64,000 nucleotides of DNA from positions 5,496 to 69,495 of the forward strand of contig CAZPAV010000008.1 in NCBI GenBank assembly GCA_964584755.1, given 5' to 3'. Positions 24,711 to 33,502 of this stretch are shown piece by piece; positions within the stretch are counted from its first letter, which is position 1, and the number at the start of each line of letters is the position of its first letter. The translations under genes and the position numbers were made by a program. This DNA is from CAZPAV01 sp964584755 (GTDB taxonomy: Bacteria > Actinomycetota > Acidimicrobiia > Spongiisociales > UBA5794). The notes beneath the pieces are model-generated. The model had not been told where the DNA came from and made no database searches. It worked only from the letters and a program-made list of their open reading frames with translations.

Positions 24711-26114
24711 TTACCCGACGGCCCCTTCCATCTGGAGCTCGATGAGCCGGTTCAGCTCGACGGCGTACTCCATGGGGAGCTCCTTGACGATGGGCTCGAT
24801 GAAGCCGGCGACGATCATCGCCGTGGCCTGCTCCTCACTCAGTCCCCGGGTCATGAGGTAGAAGAGCTGGTCGTCCCCGACCTTGGACACCGTGGCCTCG
24901 TGGCCGATCCGGACGTCGGCGTCCTCGATCTCCATGTAGGGGTACGTGTCGGAACGCGAGTCCTCGTCGAGGATGAGGGCGTCGCAGCGCACGAAGGAAC
25001 GGGCGTTCTCCGCCCCCGGCTCCACCCGCACGAGCCCGCGGTACGCCGACCGTCCCCCGCCCTTGCTGATGGACTTCGACGTGATGAGGGACGTGGTGTT
25101 CGGGGCGGCGTGGACCATCTTCGCTCCGGTGTCGAGGTGTTGCCCCTCCCCGGCGAAGGCGATCGACAGCACCTCGCCGTGGGCCCCCTCCCCCATGAGC
25201 CAGACGGCCGGGTACTTGGCCGTCACCTTCGACCCGAGGTTGCCGTCGATCCACTCCATGGTGGCGTTCCGGTAGGCGACCGCCCGCTTCGTCACGAGGT
25301 TGTACACGTTCGTCGACCAGTTCTGGATCGTCGAGTAGCGGCAACGGGCGCCCTCCTTGACGACGATCTCCACCACCGCGGCGTGGAGGGAGTCGCTCGA
25401 GTAGATGGGCGCCGAGCATCCCTCCACGTAGTGCACGTACGCCCCCTCGTCGACGATGATGAGGGTGCGCTCGAACTGGCCCATGTTCTCGGCGTTGATC
25501 CGGAAGTACGCCTGGAGGGGCTGGTCGAGATGGACTCCGGGCGGCACGTAGATGAACGACCCCCCCGACCACACCGCGGAGTTCAGCGCGGCGAGCTTGT
25601 TGTCCCCGGGGGGGATCACGGTGCCGAAGTACTCCCGGACGATGTCGGGGTGCTCCCGGACCGCGGTGTCCATGTCGCTGAAGAGGACGCCGAGGCGCTC
25701 GAGGTCCTCACGGTTGCGGTGGTAGACGACCTCGCTCTCGTACTGGGCGGTGACCCCGGCGAGGTACTTCCGTTCCGCCTCGGGGATGCCGAGACGCTCG
25801 TAGGTGGTCTTGATGGCCTCCGGGACCATGTCCCAGTCCGCCACCTGGCCCTCGGTGGGCTTGATGTAGTAGTAGATGTCGTCGAAGTCGATGTCCTCGA
25901 GGGCTCCGTCGGCCACCCACAACGGGAGCGGCTTGCGCAGGAAACGCCGGTACGCCTTGAGGCGGAAGTCGAGCATCCACGCCGGCTCGTGCTTCATCCG
26001 GGACATCTCGCGGATGATCTCCTCGTCGAGACCCTTCTTGGGCTTGAAGACGTAGTCCTCCTCGTCCGCCCAACCGAGCTGGTACTTCCCGAGATCGATG
26101 TCGACGGTGGCCAT
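24711..26114 (-). CDS. sufB: SufB, SUF scaffold
   Basis: A 467-residue scaffold on which iron-sulfur clusters are built with SufC and SufD. It starts MATVDIDLGKYQLGWADEED and has the SufB blocks SAVWSGGSFIYVPPGVHLD, EGCSAPIYSSDSLHAAVVEI, STIQNWSTNVYNLVTKRA, PNTTSLITSKSISKGGG and SFVRCDALILDEDSRSDT, the last with the scaffold cysteine. The ATG at 26114 has GGAGGG upstream; an eight-residue longer reading lacks a site. Unlike the usual sufBDC operon it stands alone, about 7 kb from sufD, behind its own promoter with a palindrome over the probable transcription start. Confidence 0.96.
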   Translation of the reverse strand: MATVDIDLGKYQLGWADEEDYVFKPKKGLDEEIIREMSRMKHEPAWMLDFRLKAYRRFLRKPLPLWVADGALEDIDFDDIYYYIKPTEGQVADWDMVPEAIKTTYERLGIPEAERKYLAGVTAQYESEVVYHRNREDLERLGVLFSDMDTAVREHPDIVREYFGTVIPPGDNKLAALNSAVWSGGSFIYVPPGVHLDQPLQAYFRINAENMGQFERTLIIVDEGAYVHYVEGCSAPIYSSDSLHAAVVEIVVKEGARCRYSTIQNWSTNVYNLVTKRAVAYRNATMEWIDGNLGSKVTAKYPAVWLMGEGAHGEVLSIAFAGEGQHLDTGAKMVHAAPNTTSLITSKSISKGGGRSAYRGLVRVEPGAENARSFVRCDALILDEDSRSDTYPYMEIEDADVRIGHEATVSKVGDDQLFYLMTRGLSEEQATAMIVAGFIEPIVKELPMEYAVELNRLIELQMEGAVG

Positions 26115-26136
26115 GGAGAGGTCCCTCCGTATTTGC

Positions 26137-26150
26137 ACTATGGCGATAGT
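26137..26150. promoter_or_regulatory. candidate repressor operator of sufB
   Basis: ACTAT-ggcg-ATAGT is a perfect 5-bp inverted repeat with a 4-nt spacer, in an AT-rich patch that stands out from its surroundings. It covers the expected +1 of the sufB promoter (-10 TACAAT at 26159-26154). An Rrf2 or SufR-type iron-sulfur regulator is the natural candidate, but the motif is not a published consensus that I can match. Confidence 0.5.
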
Positions 26151-26153
26151 CGC

Positions 26154-26159
26154 ATTGTA
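26154..26159 (-). promoter_or_regulatory. -10 element of sufB
   Basis: TACAAT on the minus strand, about 40 nt before the ATG; the leader carries GGAGGG and the inverted repeat. The -35 region is not convincing. Confidence 0.55.
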
Positions 26160-26190
26160 GGCAGGCGCGGTGACGCACCGGACCAGGTCC

Positions 26191-27021
26191 TCACGCCACC
26201 GCGAGGAGGACGATACCGGCCGCGATGACGAGGGCCCCCTCGAGCCGTCGCCGCCCCATCGGCTCGCCGAGGAGGAGCCACCCTCCGAGCGCCCCGAACA
26301 CCACGGAGGTCTCGCGGAGGGCGGCGACGAGTCCCACGGGCGCGCTACGGGCGGCGAGGAGTACGAGCGCGTAGGCGACGAGGGACGCGGCGCCGCCCAG
26401 GGCGTGACGCCACCCCTCCTCGCGGAGGATGCGCCCGAGGCGTGCCGGGGAACGCCGGAGGAGCACCACCGGGGTGAAGAGGAGGGCGTTTCCGACGAAC
26501 ACCGCCACCGTGTAACGGAGGCTCTCGGTCCCGGCCCGGACCGCCGCGGTGTCGACGAGCATGTACGTCGCGATGGTGAGACCGGTGGCCAGGGCGAAGG
26601 GGAGGCCCCGGCCGGGGCGTCCCCGCAGACCGATGACGAGGATCCCCGCGGTCACCACCACCACCGCCAGACCTCCGAGGAGGTCGGGTCGGTCGGCCAG
26701 GAGGAGGATCCCGCCCACGGTGACGAGCAGGGGCGCGCTGCCGCGGGCGATCGGGTACACCACCGACAGGTCCCCCGCCTCGTACGCGGCGGCGAGGGTG
26801 ACGCCGTAGAACACGTGCACCACGCTCGAGACGAGCACGAAGCCCCACAGGCTCCACGGCACGCCGCCCCCGGTCAGGAGCGCCGGCAGGAACACGAGCG
26901 CACCGAAGGTGATCTGCAACCAGGCAGCGACGAGCCGATCCCGACTCGACTTCACCACGAGGTTCCACGCGGCGTGCAGGAGAGCGGCGGCGAGGACGAT
27001 CGCCAGCGCGATGGGTGGCAT
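26191..27021 (-). CDS. EamA/DMT superfamily transporter
   Basis: A 276-residue integral membrane protein with about ten hydrophobic helices arranged as two five-helix EamA repeats. The first begins ALAIVLAAALLHAAWNLVVK, and the second begins LPFALATGLTIATYMLVDTA. VYPIARGSAPLLVTVGGILLL and ALRETSVVFGALGGWLLLGE are the matching helices of the repeats. Members export amino acids or other small metabolites; the substrate is unknown. The ATG at 27021 has AAGGGAA upstream and a TAGCCT -10 at 27052-27047. Downstream, the stop is 76 nt before the sufB start on the same strand. Confidence 0.88.
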   Translation of the reverse strand: MPPIALAIVLAAALLHAAWNLVVKSSRDRLVAAWLQITFGALVFLPALLTGGGVPWSLWGFVLVSSVVHVFYGVTLAAAYEAGDLSVVYPIARGSAPLLVTVGGILLLADRPDLLGGLAVVVVTAGILVIGLRGRPGRGLPFALATGLTIATYMLVDTAAVRAGTESLRYTVAVFVGNALLFTPVVLLRRSPARLGRILREEGWRHALGGAASLVAYALVLLAARSAPVGLVAALRETSVVFGALGGWLLLGEPMGRRRLEGALVIAAGIVLLAVA

Positions 27022-27069
27022 GGGTTCCCTTGATCCGGTCCGCTCGAGGCTACCGCCGCTCGTCCCGGA

Positions 27070-27107
27070 CGAGCGAAGGACCCGGCTCCGGCCGGGTCCT
27101 TCGCTCG
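27070..27107. terminator. strong hairpin between gltB and the DMT transporter
   Basis: A perfect 17-bp stem (CGAGCGAAGGACCCGGC and its complement) with a TCCG loop, without a T run. It sits between the gltB stop and the promoter of the DMT gene, as expected for a terminator or transcription block. Confidence 0.65.
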
Positions 27108-27206
27108 GCGGGCTCCCGGACGGGGAACGAGTGGGAGTGGGGGAAGACCGGGTCCGTCCGGGCCGCTCGCCTGTGATGATTGTAACGCTCAACGATCCCG
27201 AGGTGT

Positions 27207-27225
27207 TCCCGCGTTCGGCGCGGGA
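27207..27225 (-). terminator. small hairpin after the gltB stop
   Basis: TCCCGCG-ttcgg-CGCGGGA, a 7-bp stem and 5-nt loop, begins about 11 nt past the gltB stop. It may work together with the larger hairpin at 27070-27107. Confidence 0.45.
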
Positions 27226-27235
27226 CGCCGAGACC

Positions 27236-30200
27236 TCACCCCCGGGAGACGCCCACCGCGTCGACCGAGCCGGTCGCCCGACGGCGAACCAGAGGGGGGC
27301 GCAGGATCCAGAAGCGCTCCCGCTCCTGGTCCCAGCGGGTGAGGATCTCCCGTGCCCGCCGGCTCCCCGTCCATCGCACGTGCGCCTCGAGCAGGTCCCG
27401 CAGCCGCGCCGCGTCGTCCTCGGTGGGACGGGCCACCGGCGGCGCGGTCGCCGCGAAGGCCCGCTTCGCCCGATGCTCCGGATCCCAGACGTACAGCGTC
27501 CCTCCCGTCATGCCGGCCGCGGTGTTGCGGCCCACCGACCCCAGCACGACGACGACCCCGCCCGTCATGTACTCGCAGCCGTGGTCCCCGGAGCCTTCCA
27601 CGACGGCGGTGGCCCCGGAGTTGCGCACCGCGAAACGCTGTCCGACCCGCCCCGCCACGAACAGTCGGCCCCCCGTGGCCCCGTAGAGACACGCGTTCCC
27701 CGCCCCGTGGACCCGGCCCTCCTCACCGGCGATGGGCCGGATCGCGATGACCCCACCGCCCATCCCCTTCCCCACGTAGTCGTTCGCGGTGCCCTCGAGC
27801 TCGATCCGCACCCCGCGGGCGAGGAAGGCGCCGAGGCTCTGGCCCGCCGTTCCCGAGAGCCGGACCCGGATCGACTCCTCGGCGAGGCCTGCGTCCCCGC
27901 GGATCTCGGCGATCTCCCCGGAGAGGCGGGTTCCGACGGAGCGGTCGGTGTTCTCCACCGGGTAGGCGAGCTCGAGCGGGAGCTCGCCACGGAAGGCGGC
28001 CCGGCCGTCGACGGCGAGCTGCTCCCCCAACGGCGACCGTTCCACCCGACGGAAGCTCCGATCCGCCCCGATGTCGGCGCGAACGAGGAGCCGGTCGAGG
28101 TCGGTGGCGACTCGCTGGCGCGGATCTCGCGCCCGCAGCAGATCGGCGCGGCCCACCAGCTCGTCGAGCGTCCGTGCCCCCATCCTCGCCATCCAGCGGC
28201 GAACGTCCTCGGCGAGGAACCGGAAGAGGTTGATGACGTGGTCGACCGATCCGGTGAACTTGGCCCGCAGGTCCTCGCGCTGGGTCGCGATCCCGGTCGG
28301 GCAGGTGTTCTCGTGACACCGGCGGACCATCTTGCACCCCAGGGCCAGGAGGATGGGTGTCCCGAACCCGAACCGGTCGGCGCCGAGGAGGGCGGCGACG
28401 ACCACGTCCCGCCCGGTACGGAACCCGCCGTCGCTCTCCACCGAGATGGTGCTGCGCAGCCCGTTGGCGACCAGCGCCTGATGCGCCTCGGCCAGCCCGA
28501 TCTCCCAGGGGGACCCGGCGTGCTTGATGCTCACCAGCGGCGACGCCCCCGTTCCGCCCCCGTACCCGGAGATGAGCACGACGTCGGCGAGCGCCTTGGC
28601 CACCCCGACGGCGATCGTCCCCACCCCGGGACCCGACACGAGCTTCACCGAGACCCGGGCGAGCGGCTTGAAGGTCTTCAGGTCGTGGATGAGCTGCGCC
28701 AGGTCCTCGATGCTGTAGATGTCGTGGTGGGGCGGTGGGGAGATGAGCGTCACGCCCGGCTCGGTGTGGCGGAGCCGGGCGATCTCGGACGTCACCTTGT
28801 GCCCGGGGAGTTGTCCTCCCTCCCCCGGCTTCGACCCCTGCGCCATCTTGATCTGGAACTCCTCGGCGGAGGCGAGGTACCCCGGCGTGACGCCGAAACG
28901 ACCGCTGGCCACCTGCTTGATGGCCGAGTTCCGGGGGGTGCCGTACCGGGCCGGGTCCTCGCCGCCCTCACCCGAGTTCGACCGCCCCCCGATGTGGTTC
29001 ATCGCCTTGGCGATGGCCTCGTGTGCCTCCGGGGAGAGCGCGCCGAGCGACATCGCCGCCGCGGTGAACCGGCGCATGAGCCGCTCCACCGGCTCGACCT
29101 GTTCCAAGGGGACCTCGGGACCGAGCGGATCGATCTCGAGCAGGTCGCGCAGCTCCATGGCGGGCCGCTCCTCCTGGACGAGCCGGACGTACTCCTCGTA
29201 CGCCTCCCAGTCCCCGCCGCGTACCGCCTTCTGGAGGGCGAGGACCGCCCGCGGCGCGTTGATGTGGGGGAGGCCGCCCCGTCGGTGCTTGTAGTACCCG
29301 CCCACCTCCTCCTCGCCCTCGCCGAACCGGCGATGACGCTCGAGCACGTCCCGGGCGATCCGGGCGAAACCCGCCCCGCCCACCCGTCGCTCCACGTGAC
29401 GGAAGGCGAGCGCGCACACCTCCTCGTCGAGCCCGATCGCCTCGAAGAGCTCCGAGCCGCGGTACGCGGAGATCGTGCAGATCCCCATCTTCGACATGAT
29501 CTTCAGCAGCCCCTTCTCGAGCGCCCGCCGGTAGTTCTCCTGGGCCTCGACGACACCGGCGGGGACTCGCCCTGCGGCGGCCATCGCCCGGACCTGCTCG
29601 ATGGCGAGGTACGGGTTCACCGCCGAGGCCCCGAAGGCCACGAGGCAGGCGAAGTCGTGGGCGTCGCGCGGCTCTGCCGACACCGCGACGATGGAGGCGT
29701 GGAGACGAAGACCGGCGTCGATGAGCCGGTGATGGACGGCCCCCACGGCGAGGACCATGGGGATGGGCGCTCGGTTCGCGTCGACCTCCCGGTCGGAGAG
29801 GACGAGGATCGTGGCCCCGTCGCCCACGGCACGCTCGGCCCGGTCGCACAGCTCGCCGAGACCCCGGACGAGTCCCTCCACGCCGCGCTCGGCGGGGAAC
29901 ACCGCCTCCAGCCAGGCGGAGCGGAAGGCGGGGTCCTCCGAGCTGCACAGCTTCTCGATCTCCGTGTCGCTGAGGACCGGCGAGGGAAGCTCGATGAGGC
30001 GGGCCTGCTGTGGCGTCTCCTCGAGGAGGGAGCCGCGCCGTCCCACGTAGGTGCGCAGCGACATGACGAGGTTCTCCCGGATGGGGTCCATCGGCGGATT
30101 CGTGACCTGGGCGAACGCCTGGTGGAAGAACCGGGTGAGACGCTGCGGAGCCTCGGAGAGGACCGCCAGTCCCGTGTCGTGCCCCATGGAGAGGATCGGC

Positions 30201-31642
30201 TCGTCACCCTCGGCCATCGGACCGAGGATGAGGCGGCGCTCCTCCTCGGTGTATCCGAACACGCGGGCGAAGGACTCGGGGTCGAAGCGCTCGTCCTGGT
30301 GAGGATCGAAGGGGTCGGAGACGTAGTTCGTCCCCGTGCGGATCCACTCCGAGTACGGGGCGAGGCCGGCGAGGGACGCCTTCACCTCGTCGGAGAAACG
30401 CAGCGCCCCGGTCCCCAGGTCGACGAGGATCACCTCGCCGGGACCGAGCTGTCCGGTGCTCTCCGCTCGGATCTCCTCCTCGGGCGCCACGCCCGCCTCC
30501 GAGGCGACGATGACGTACTCGGGGGTCACCGCCCAGCGCGCCGGACGGAGGCCGTTGCGATCGAGACCGGCGAGGAGATGCCGGCCGTCGCAGGCGGCGA
30601 TGGCCGCCGGACCGTCCCACGGCTCGGTGAGGAACGCGTGGTACTCGTAGAAGGCCCGCAGGTCCGGATCGAGATCCTCGACGTTCTCCCAGGCGGCGGG
30701 GACGAGCATCTCCTTGACGTGCGCGAGCGAGCGGCCGGAGCGAACGAGGACCTCGAACGCCTCGTCCAGGCTCGCCGAGTCCGACCCGGCGGAACGGACG
30801 AGTGGCTTGAGGTCCTCGGTGCGCGCCGCCCACAGGTCCGAGCGCAGGTCGTTGCTCCGCGCCTCCATCCAGGCCCGGTTGGCCCGTACCGTGTTGATCT
30901 CGCCGTTGTGGGCGAGGACGCGGAAGGGCTGGGCGAGCGCCCACGCCGGCGACGTGTTCGTCGAGTACCGCTGGTGGAAGATGGCGAAGTCGCTCTCGTA
31001 GGCGGGGTCCTTGAGGTCCCAGTAGAAGTCCTCGATGTGCGACGCGGTGAAGAGTCCCTTGTAGACGATCGTCCGGCACGACGCCGACGGGATCGAGAAG
31101 CCCTCGAGACCGGCCTCCTCGGCACCCGCCTCGGCGTTCTTCCGGGCGAGGAAGAGGCGCCGCTCGAAGTCGTCGCGGTCCACGGCGTCGTCGGGCGCGG
31201 AGAGGATCGCCTGCTCGATCCGGGGCATGGTGGCCCGGGCGGATTCGCCCAGGACCATCGGCCCCACCGGGACGGGCCTCCAGAGGAGGACCTCGACGCC
31301 CTCCCCGTCGAGGGCGTCCTCGACGAGACGGCGGGACTCGGGGAGGAACTCCGGGGGCGCGAACATCATCACCGCGCCGATGGCGAGGCGCGGCGGCGGC
31401 TCGATGCCGGCGGCGGCGAGCTCACGGCGCAACAGCCGGTACGGCAGACGCGTCATCATCCCCGCCCCGTCGCCGGTCCCGTCGATGGAGCGGGCACCGC
31501 GATGGTCGAGCCGGTGGAGACAGGAGACGGCGAGCCTGACGAGCCGATGGGTGGCGGCGGTGTCGCGGCGCACCACGAAGCCCACGCCGCACGCGTCGCG
31601 CGGCGCCGGAGCTCCGTACAGGGGGTACCGCTCTTCCACCAT
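27236..31642 (-). CDS. gltB: glutamate synthase large (alpha) subunit
   Basis: A 1468-residue enzyme that transfers the glutamine amide to 2-oxoglutarate. The class II amidotransferase domain starts at Cys18 (DACGVGFVV), so a 17-residue propeptide must be cleaved. It contains HQRYSTNTSPAW and HNGEINTVRANR. The FMN synthase domain has GRSNSGEGGEDPARY, SPPPHHDIYSIEDLAQLIHD and ISGYGGGTGASPLVSIKHAG. The 3Fe-4S cysteines are in CKMVRRCHENTC (about residue 1102). The C-terminal beta-helix has GGGVIAIRP, GATGG and GMTGG repeats. The start ATG has GGAGG. No gltD small subunit is adjacent, so the partner or electron donor is elsewhere; a ferredoxin-dependent form cannot be excluded. Confidence 0.96.
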   Translation of the reverse strand: MVEERYPLYGAPAPRDACGVGFVVRRDTAATHRLVRLAVSCLHRLDHRGARSIDGTGDGAGMMTRLPYRLLRRELAAAGIEPPPRLAIGAVMMFAPPEFLPESRRLVEDALDGEGVEVLLWRPVPVGPMVLGESARATMPRIEQAILSAPDDAVDRDDFERRLFLARKNAEAGAEEAGLEGFSIPSASCRTIVYKGLFTASHIEDFYWDLKDPAYESDFAIFHQRYSTNTSPAWALAQPFRVLAHNGEINTVRANRAWMEARSNDLRSDLWAARTEDLKPLVRSAGSDSASLDEAFEVLVRSGRSLAHVKEMLVPAAWENVEDLDPDLRAFYEYHAFLTEPWDGPAAIAACDGRHLLAGLDRNGLRPARWAVTPEYVIVASEAGVAPEEEIRAESTGQLGPGEVILVDLGTGALRFSDEVKASLAGLAPYSEWIRTGTNYVSDPFDPHQDERFDPESFARVFGYTEEERRLILGPMAEGDEPILSMGHDTGLAVLSEAPQRLTRFFHQAFAQVTNPPMDPIRENLVMSLRTYVGRRGSLLEETPQQARLIELPSPVLSDTEIEKLCSSEDPAFRSAWLEAVFPAERGVEGLVRGLGELCDRAERAVGDGATILVLSDREVDANRAPIPMVLAVGAVHHRLIDAGLRLHASIVAVSAEPRDAHDFACLVAFGASAVNPYLAIEQVRAMAAAGRVPAGVVEAQENYRRALEKGLLKIMSKMGICTISAYRGSELFEAIGLDEEVCALAFRHVERRVGGAGFARIARDVLERHRRFGEGEEEVGGYYKHRRGGLPHINAPRAVLALQKAVRGGDWEAYEEYVRLVQEERPAMELRDLLEIDPLGPEVPLEQVEPVERLMRRFTAAAMSLGALSPEAHEAIAKAMNHIGGRSNSGEGGEDPARYGTPRNSAIKQVASGRFGVTPGYLASAEEFQIKMAQGSKPGEGGQLPGHKVTSEIARLRHTEPGVTLISPPPHHDIYSIEDLAQLIHDLKTFKPLARVSVKLVSGPGVGTIAVGVAKALADVVLISGYGGGTGASPLVSIKHAGSPWEIGLAEAHQALVANGLRSTISVESDGGFRTGRDVVVAALLGADRFGFGTPILLALGCKMVRRCHENTCPTGIATQREDLRAKFTGSVDHVINLFRFLAEDVRRWMARMGARTLDELVGRADLLRARDPRQRVATDLDRLLVRADIGADRSFRRVERSPLGEQLAVDGRAAFRGELPLELAYPVENTDRSVGTRLSGEIAEIRGDAGLAEESIRVRLSGTAGQSLGAFLARGVRIELEGTANDYVGKGMGGGVIAIRPIAGEEGRVHGAGNACLYGATGGRLFVAGRVGQRFAVRNSGATAVVEGSGDHGCEYMTGGVVVVLGSVGRNTAAGMTGGTLYVWDPEHRAKRAFAATAPPVARPTEDDAARLRDLLEAHVRWTGSRRAREILTRWDQERERFWILRPPLVRRRATGSVDAVGVSRG

Positions 31643-31719
31643 GAGCCTCCATGCGCTGCGAACCACACGACCGTGCAGCTCGTGGCGGGTCGGCTGCCCG
31701 GCCCGGAAGTGAGCACTCC

Positions 31720-31725
31720 ACTGTA
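31720..31725 (-). promoter_or_regulatory. probable -10 element of gltB
   Basis: TACAGT on the minus strand, implying a leader of about 70 nt before the gltB ATG. This leader has no obvious riboswitch fold that I can see. Confidence 0.4.
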
Positions 31726-31757
31726 TTCGGGTCGGGAAGTCGTGTGAAATCCTCCTC

Positions 31758-31763
31758 TACGCT
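31758..31763 (+). promoter_or_regulatory. -10 element, leaderless start of the 31770 gene
   Basis: TACGCT, 6 nt, GTG at 31770. Confidence 0.6.
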
Positions 31764-31769
31764 GGCCTC

Positions 31770-32225
31770 GTGCCCGTCATCCTCGTCGGCGCCGACACCC
31801 CGGCCGGCCGTGACCTCGTCACGGCCCTCCTCGGCAGCACCCCGGAGGTCCGGGTCTTCGTCTCCGACGGTGCCGCCGCCGCGGCGTGGCGGGGCCGGGG
31901 GATCAAGGTCGCCCTCGGCGACGTCTCCGACGGGTCCCACCTCGCCGCCGCGGCGCGTGGCTGCTTCTGCGCGGTGCTCCTCGCCGTCGCGGCCGACGAC
32001 GACCGCGAGCGCGCCTTCGCCGACGCGGGCGCAGAGACCCTCGGGGCGTGGACGGAGGCACTCCGCGACGCCGGGGTGACCCGGGTGATCTGGGTCGGCG
32101 ACGACGAGCGGTCGCTTCCCACCGGGAGGGGGTTCCCCGAGGAGGCCGTCGTGACCACCTCGGGGCGCTCCGCCGCGGCGGTGGTGGCGGCCGTCCTGCG
32201 CCTCGAGGCCGCGGCGCGCCTCTGA
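31770..32225 (+). CDS. NAD(P)-binding Rossmann-fold protein (NmrA/SDR-like)
   Basis: A 151-residue protein beginning MPVILVGADTPAGRDLVTAL, a dinucleotide-binding turn with GADTPAG in place of GxTGxxG. VRVFVSDGAAAAAWRGRGIK and VALGDVSDGSHLAAAARGC are the second and third strands of an NmrA-type fold, and VTRVIWVGDD the next. It is about half the length of full NmrA/atypical SDR proteins and has no catalytic Tyr-x3-Lys, so it may bind nucleotide without catalysis. The GTG start is leaderless. It is divergent from gltB and convergent with the Eis-type gene. Confidence 0.7.
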   Translation: MPVILVGADTPAGRDLVTALLGSTPEVRVFVSDGAAAAAWRGRGIKVALGDVSDGSHLAAAARGCFCAVLLAVAADDDRERAFADAGAETLGAWTEALRDAGVTRVIWVGDDERSLPTGRGFPEEAVVTTSGRSAAAVVAAVLRLEAAARL

Positions 32226-32238
32226 TGCCTCCGACGCC

Positions 32239-33462
32239 TCAGAAGACCTCGGCACACCATGGCGCGACCTCCCCCCGGAACATCCGGTCGAGGAGGGTCA
32301 CGTGCTCGGGAGCGCCGCGTAGACGTCCGGCGGCGGCCGCCGGCCGCGCCGGAACCCCACCGAGGAGGAGCGCGCCGAGGACGTCGACGCCGAGCTCGAC
32401 GTCGGCCGGCTCCCGGCTGCGACGGCATGTGGCCCCGCCGGACTCGACCGCCAGCTCGTACACGCCGGTCACCTCGGGCAGGAAGGGGTCCTCGACGCCG
32501 AGACGGAGGCGACCCGCGACGCCGTAGGTCCGGGCCGTGAGCGCGCCGGGAACGTCGAGGATGCGCACCCACAGGGCGTCGCCGAGGCGGCGCCGTACCC
32601 GGCGGGGGTCGGCCACCTTCCAGGGGAGGGGATCGTCGACCGGCAGGTTCCAGTAGCGGAGTCGGGGGAAGAGGTCGATGTTGGCGACGAACCTCCACAG
32701 CGCGGTGTGCGCCGCGGGCGTGGCGGCGAGGAGCTCGACGACGCGGATCTCCCCGTCCGGGATGCCGTCGGTCCACTCCCCGGTGCGCTGGACGTAGACG
32801 ACGTACCCCTCGGGACCGGAGGACGTCGCGAAGACGGCGAAACGTCGCGCCGAGTCCCCGTCCTCGGGCCGGTGCGGCACGTGCAGGACCCGATGGTCCC
32901 ACCAACCGGCCGAGCGGCCGAGCATGCCGGGACGCTCCGACCGGACCTGCTCGTACACCGGCGGGAGGAGGCCGGCCGCCTCGTCGGCCTCGACGAGACG
33001 CACCCGGCCCCCGCCGGTGTCGCCCGTCGGCTCGAGCCGTTCCATGGTCGTCGCGAAGAGGTGGGACGCCGCCCCGTACCCGAAACGCCCGTAGATGGGC
33101 GCCTCGGCCGCCCACAACCCCGCCAGCGGCTCTCCTCGCGCCGCGACCGCCCGGAGATGCTCCCGCATCATCGCGGTGAGCACGCCACGGCGCCGATGCG
33201 TGGCGAGGACCGTCACCATCGTCGTGCCGGCCATCGCCACCGTCCCGCCGCCGGGAAGGGTGACCGTGAACGGGAGATCGGCCAAGGTACCGACGAGGAT
33301 GCCCTCCTCGAAGGCGGCGACGGTGCGCTCGAGGGGCGCCAGCTCCCGGAAGCGCGTCCCCTCCGGGTCGTCGGCGGGAGCTTCGCCGCCGAAGCCGCGG
33401 GCCATACGCTCACGGAACGGCGCGAGCTCGTCGGGGGTGATCGGTCGCGTCACGACGGGCAC
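32239..33462 (-). CDS. Eis-family GNAT N-acetyltransferase
   Basis: A 407-residue protein with the three-part Eis architecture: an N-terminal GNAT domain with the acetyl-CoA pyrophosphate loop in VTVLATHRRRGVLTAMMREH, a second degenerate GNAT-like region, and a C-terminal SCP2-like domain ending WCAEVF. A C-terminal phenylalanine is characteristic, since its carboxylate is the catalytic base in Eis. Relatives acetylate aminoglycosides and other polyamines; the natural substrate here is unknown. The GTG start follows a TAGGGT element by 6 nt (leaderless). A palindrome lies between it and the divergent luciferase-like gene. Confidence 0.88.
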   Translation of the reverse strand: MPVVTRPITPDELAPFRERMARGFGGEAPADDPEGTRFRELAPLERTVAAFEEGILVGTLADLPFTVTLPGGGTVAMAGTTMVTVLATHRRRGVLTAMMREHLRAVAARGEPLAGLWAAEAPIYGRFGYGAASHLFATTMERLEPTGDTGGGRVRLVEADEAAGLLPPVYEQVRSERPGMLGRSAGWWDHRVLHVPHRPEDGDSARRFAVFATSSGPEGYVVYVQRTGEWTDGIPDGEIRVVELLAATPAAHTALWRFVANIDLFPRLRYWNLPVDDPLPWKVADPRRVRRRLGDALWVRILDVPGALTARTYGVAGRLRLGVEDPFLPEVTGVYELAVESGGATCRRSREPADVELGVDVLGALLLGGVPARPAAAAGRLRGAPEHVTLLDRMFRGEVAPWCAEVF

Positions 33463-33468
33463 ACGACG

Positions 33469-33474
33469 ACCCTA
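33469..33474 (-). promoter_or_regulatory. -10 element, leaderless start of the Eis-type gene
   Basis: TAGGGT on the minus strand, 6 nt before GTG at 33462. Confidence 0.55.
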
Positions 33475-33476
33475 CC

Positions 33477-33493
33477 CGACCACCGGGTGGTCG
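33477..33493. promoter_or_regulatory. palindromic candidate operator between divergent genes
   Basis: CGACCACC-g-GGTGGTCG is a 17-nt palindrome. It occupies the -35 space of both the Eis-type promoter (-10 at 33474-33469) and the luciferase-like promoter (-10 TAGATT at 33503-33508). A TetR-like or similar dimeric repressor could control both at once. Confidence 0.5.
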
Positions 33494-33502
33494 TCCCTCC
33501 GG

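Noticed and set aside
31643..31719. Riboswitch in the gltB leader
   Set aside because: The leader of about 70 nt shows no glnA/glutamine-type core or other motif that I can recognise.
26909..31747. A 1612-codon open frame on the plus strand opposite gltB
   Set aside because: It is an antisense shadow: stop codons are rare at this GC content, the translation is His/Arg/Asp/Gly-rich without domains, and gltB on the other strand has full homology.
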